DNA from: Ligustrum vulgare
Lineage: Eukaryota > Streptophyta > Magnoliopsida > Lamiales > Oleaceae
Length of the DNA: 64,000 bases
NCBI GenBank assembly: GCA_963555705.1
Contig: OY743190.1
Location: forward strand, 34,144,929 to 34,208,928
Direction of reading: 5' to 3'
The notes beneath the pieces are model-generated. The model was not told where the DNA came from, did not search any database, and was given only the letters and a program-made list of their open reading frames with translations. The position numbers were made by a program, and so were the translations under genes. Of the stretch, positions 60,490-64,000 are shown piece by piece (the stretch's first letter is position 1; each line of letters opens with the position of its first letter).

Positions 60490-63400
60490 TCAAGTTGGAG
60501 AGTGTATGTCAATAACTCCCAACTTGCACAAAAGAATCTTGAATTTTTCTTTCCCCAAAGCCTTGGTAAATACATCAGCCAACTGTTGTGAGGAAGCCAC
60601 ATGCCTAGTCACAATTTTGCCTTCCAGAATTTTATCTCTGATAAAATGGCAGTCCATTTCAATGTGCCTAGTTCTCTCATGAAACACCGGATTCGCGGCA
60701 ATGTGCAATGCCGCTTGATTGTCACAATGTAAAATGGCTGGCATAGAGACAGGCAAATGCAAATCTGCTAATAAATAACTCAACCAAGTAATTTCGCAGC
60801 AAGTACCCGCCATGGCCCTGTATTCCGCTTCTGCACTTGACAATGACACGGTCTTTTGTCTCTTTGTTCTCCATGATATTAAGGAATTGCCTAAGAACAC
60901 ACAGTAACCAGTGGTTGAACGGCGAGTGATGGGACAACCCGCCCAATCTGAATCGCAAAAGGCCCTTAGATTTAATGGACTATTAGAGTGCAGCAGTAAA
61001 CCTTGGCCAGGAGAGGATTTCAAGTATCGTACAACTCTTAGAGCAGCCGCCATATGTTGTTGGCGTGGTTCATGCATGAAGCGGCTGAGGACATGCACTG
61101 AGTATGTAATGTCTGGTCTAGTGATCGTCAGATAAATTAATCGACCCACCAGACGCCGGTATGCTGCTGGATCTTTTAGCGGCTCACCCTTATTCGAAAG
61201 TTTGCACTCCTCCATAGGAAACTCGACTGGTTTAGCTCCCAAGTAGCCACTGTCCTTTATAATTTCTAGTGCATACTTTCTTTGAGATAAGTAGATTCCC
61301 TTCTTTGAACGTGCTATCTCAATGCCCAAAAAAAACTTCAACTCTCCTAGGTCCTTGATACGAAATTGTGCATGGAGGAACTGTTTGAGGGCATGTATAG
61401 ATTTCGTGCAGTTTCCTGTAATCACAATGTCGTCCACATATATCAAAAGAGCCGTGAAAGAATCATCATTTTTTTGAACAAACAACGAATAATCTGCTTT
61501 GGATTGTGTAAACCTTGCACGAATAATGGCTGTAGTGAATTTAGAAAACCATTGCCGAGATGCCTGTTTTAATCCGTACAAGGATTTGTTGAGGCGACAT
61601 ACAAGGTTCTCCCCCTGTCGCCTGAGACCAGGAGGAGGGGACATATATATCTCTTCATTTAAATCACCATTAAGGAAAGCATTATTAACATCCAATTGAT
61701 GCAAAGACCAACCCAAACTAGCAGCAATAGCAAGGAGACAACGAACAGTTACCATTTTTGCAGTTGGGGAAAATGTGTCGTGATAGTCAATGCCAGCTGT
61801 TTGGGTGAAACCTTTGGCCACGAGACGCGCTTTGTAGCGCTCAACAGATCCATCAGCATGATACTTAATACGGTAAACCCATTTGCATCCTATAGGGCGC
61901 TTGTCAGGAGGTAAAGGAACAAGATTCCATGTATTGTTATCAATAAGTGCCCGCAATTCAGAGGTCATGGCCTGCTGCCATTTTGGGTCAGAAGCAGCAA
62001 TGTCATAAGAGGAAGGCTCTACGGCCTTACTGATATTGGCAACATAAGAAAGATGTGCAGGTGAATATCTGTGGTAAGACAAGAATTGATGAATGGGATA
62101 TCTCGTACCTGATGTGGAACTAGGTGAGGACAATGATTGGGATTGTGGAAGCAGCATCACCTGCGAGCAGACATAGTCCTTGAGGCGTATGTTTGGTTCC
62201 CGGGAGCGTTGGGAGCGACGAAGAGGAGGAGCAAGGGGATCGGGAATATCAACAATCACATCAATAGGTTCAATCTGTTCAATTGGGTTTGGAGTAGGAA
62301 CAGCATCCAAACCATCAAGAGGAAGAGGAGGCTCGGGTTCAAAAGTGGTAGGGCAGGAAAGTGCCGGAGAGTGAAGTGAATCAGCGTCGGTGTCTGGAGC
62401 TGGGGAGGAAACGGGTGCATGAAGATCTGTGTTTGGCAAATGCGACTTTGGAGAGTAGTGGAGTGGACCGGGTACAACAGTAATTGGTATGGATTGTGTT
62501 GATGGACTCGAGTCTGAATGTGGTGTCTTTTGTGGAGAGTGATGGAAAGTGTCTTCCATAAATATGACATCTCGGTTTGTGAATATTTTCCCAGTTTTAA
62601 TGTCATACAATTTGTAGGCTTTCTGTCCCATGGGATAACCAACAAAGATACATTTACGAGCTCGAGGATCAAATTTGCAAGATGGATTGATGGAGGTAGC
62701 AAAGGCAATACAGCCAAAGACTCTCATACGAGAATAATCAGGGAGTTTTCCGTAAAGTACTTCAAATGGTGTCTTCTTGTGTAACAACAAAGTGGGAAGA
62801 CGGTTAATGTTGTAAACAGCTGTAAGGACGCATTCACCCCAAAAAGAAATGGGGAGATGTGATTGAAAACGAAGGGCTCGAGCTGTTTCAAGAATATGTC
62901 GATGTTTTCGTTCAACGACACCGTTTTGCTGAGGTGTATAGACACAAGATCGTTGGAAAATTATACCCTGCTCAAGAAAAAAATCTTGCAAGGAAAGAAA
63001 TTCAGCCCCATTATCGGAGCGAAATTGTTGGACCTTAGTATCAAATTGAGTCGCAACATAATTGAAAAATTGGCGGAGCAAAGTTTGTGTTTCACTTTTG
63101 TGACGCATCAAGAACACCCAAGTGAATCGAGAAAAATCATCAACAATAGTTAAAAAATAATGTGCACCAGAATGAGAGGGAGTCTTATATCGACCCCAAA
63201 TGTCACAGTGAATAAGGGAAAAAATCTTAGTAGTAGAAATTGAACTAAGCGAAAAAGGTTGACGAGTTTGTTTCGCTAATGGACAAACATTACATTGATG
63301 ACTAGAATCAAACTTGAAATGAAGATTATTATTTGCTAAATACTGTAAACGTGAAGAGGAAGGGTGGCCGAGACGTCGATGCCATAGGTTGGAAGAAATG

Positions 63401-64000
63401 GTTAAATTGCAAGCAAATTGGTTGGAAGGAGGGACGGAAGCCAACGCCACCAGATAGTATAGGTCACCATGCCGCTTACCCACACCAATCATCGTCCTCG
63501 TAACCAAGTCCTGCAAAACACAGCAAGATGGAAAAAAAGTCACCGAACAATTCATGTCATCGATTGTCTTACCAACGGATAAAAGATCAACTTTGAAACT
63601 TGGTACACAAAGAACATCATTTATGCAAAACGAATTTGTAAATTGGATGGCACCACTCATGGTAATATTGGCTCTATCCCCACTAGGCAAGCAAACTGGT
63701 GGTATGGAAGAATGTGAATTAATGGTGGTTAATGATTGTGGAGATGAAGTTATGTGATGAGTTGCCCCGCTGTCAATGATCCAGCGATTGGGAGCAACTA
63801 AAGACAAACCTCCAGAAAGTTCAGAAACTGATGCTGAGGTAGCATTTGCTTGAGGAGTAGATGCTTTGGGATTCATTGCTGCAATTACTTGAATGTATTG
63901 TGCTTCAGTAAGGTTTGGTATAAAACCTTGGAGTTCTTGAAAGCTAGGAGCATGATCATTTGCATCCACGGAATTAGCAGAAGCATATGTCTTGGTTCGG
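60490..64000 (-). CDS. Ty1-copia gag-pol polyprotein, long open frame (partial)
   Basis: A single uninterrupted frame of more than 1160 codons, open to the right edge, so its start lies outside. Order of motifs on the minus strand: protease WIIDSGATHHITSS, integrase LWHRRLGHPSSSRL with CNVCPLAKQ, the catalytic core HCDIWGRYKT and RSDNGAEFLS, then WKQAMTSELRALIDN-type RT start, DYSLFVQKN, LLIYVDDIVITGN (catalytic YVDD), then RNase H RRSTTGYCVFLG, SAEAEYRAMA and CDNQAALHIA. The end HSPT plus stop runs straight into the polypurine tract. With no stop or shift over this length the element may be young and active. It sits in a MED21 intron, same strand as the gene. Confidence 0.93.
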   Translation of the reverse strand, partial: RTKTYASANSVDANDHAPSFQELQGFIPNLTEAQYIQVIAAMNPKASTPQANATSASVSELSGGLSLVAPNRWIIDSGATHHITSSPQSLTTINSHSSIPPVCLPSGDRANITMSGAIQFTNSFCINDVLCVPSFKVDLLSVGKTIDDMNCSVTFFPSCCVLQDLVTRTMIGVGKRHGDLYYLVALASVPPSNQFACNLTISSNLWHRRLGHPSSSRLQYLANNNLHFKFDSSHQCNVCPLAKQTRQPFSLSSISTTKIFSLIHCDIWGRYKTPSHSGAHYFLTIVDDFSRFTWVFLMRHKSETQTLLRQFFNYVATQFDTKVQQFRSDNGAEFLSLQDFFLEQGIIFQRSCVYTPQQNGVVERKHRHILETARALRFQSHLPISFWGECVLTAVYNINRLPTLLLHKKTPFEVLYGKLPDYSRMRVFGCIAFATSINPSCKFDPRARKCIFVGYPMGQKAYKLYDIKTGKIFTNRDVIFMEDTFHHSPQKTPHSDSSPSTQSIPITVVPGPLHYSPKSHLPNTDLHAPVSSPAPDTDADSLHSPALSCPTTFEPEPPLPLDGLDAVPTPNPIEQIEPIDVIVDIPDPLAPPLRRSQRSREPNIRLKDYVCSQVMLLPQSQSLSSPSSTSGTRYPIHQFLSYHRYSPAHLSYVANISKAVEPSSYDIAASDPKWQQAMTSELRALIDNNTWNLVPLPPDKRPIGCKWVYRIKYHADGSVERYKARLVAKGFTQTAGIDYHDTFSPTAKMVTVRCLLAIAASLGWSLHQLDVNNAFLNGDLNEEIYMSPPPGLRRQGENLVCRLNKSLYGLKQASRQWFSKFTTAIIRARFTQSKADYSLFVQKNDDSFTALLIYVDDIVITGNCTKSIHALKQFLHAQFRIKDLGELKFFLGIEIARSKKGIYLSQRKYALEIIKDSGYLGAKPVEFPMEECKLSNKGEPLKDPAAYRRLVGRLIYLTITRPDITYSVHVLSRFMHEPRQQHMAAALRVVRYLKSSPGQGLLLHSNSPLNLRAFCDSDWAGCPITRRSTTGYCVFLGNSLISWRTKRQKTVSLSSAEAEYRAMAGTCCEITWLSYLLADLHLPVSMPAILHCDNQAALHIAANPVFHERTRHIEMDCHFIRDKILEGKIVTRHVASSQQLADVFTKALGKEKFKILLCKLGVIDIHSPT

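Noticed and set aside
62137..62784. Plus- and minus-strand ORFs inside the copia polyprotein
   Set aside because: They are shadows of the long minus-strand frame without motifs of their own.

Overview
The window is nuclear DNA from a flowering plant, most likely a dicot. It holds AT-rich intergenic DNA, genes with many short exons and GT-AG introns, and several plant-type LTR retrotransposons and miniature inverted-repeat elements. I could not name the species. All exon models below were built by hand from reading frame, splice sites and family knowledge.

Layout. 1651-10117 (+): an 18-exon patatin-related phospholipase of the pPLA-I type (LRR, armadillo-like and patatin regions). 11008-12867 (-): a five-exon receptor-like cytoplasmic kinase. 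12868-16866: repeats and a possible gene remnant. 16867-23938 (+): an 11-exon TOM1/TOM3-type membrane protein. 23939-34831: accessory DNA with a MULE-like scrap, a 5'-truncated Ty1-copia element (minus strand), a decayed gene copy and hAT-like elements. 34832-41159: a complete LTR element with short 208-bp LTRs and a 5-bp target duplication. It carries two intact intronless genes, opposite in direction to its own transcript. 41305-46783 (+): an RBP45/47-type three-RRM RNA-binding protein, whose promoter the previous element has entered. 47620-64000 (-): the 3' part of the MED21 gene. Its introns hold a 10.2-kb Ty3-gypsy chromovirus, itself interrupted by a Cassandra-type TRIM, and a Ty1-copia element with a long open frame that runs off the window.

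The host genes are ordinary and appear intact: a lipid acyl hydrolase, a signalling kinase, a tonoplast-type membrane protein, an mRNA-binding protein and a Mediator subunit. Nothing suggests that they form one pathway.

The unusual part is 34832-41159. Instead of gag-pol the element carries an ORF with a basic, cysteine-rich segment resembling the nucleic-acid-binding proteins of carlaviruses, followed by an intronless, divergent LONELY GUY (cytokinin-activating) gene. The non-coding arms on both sides are full of small hairpins. These share a five-base loop (TTCTG, TTCTA or TTCAG on the plus strand) but have different, self-complementary stems. I know of no description of such a unit and consider it the best candidate for something new in this window.
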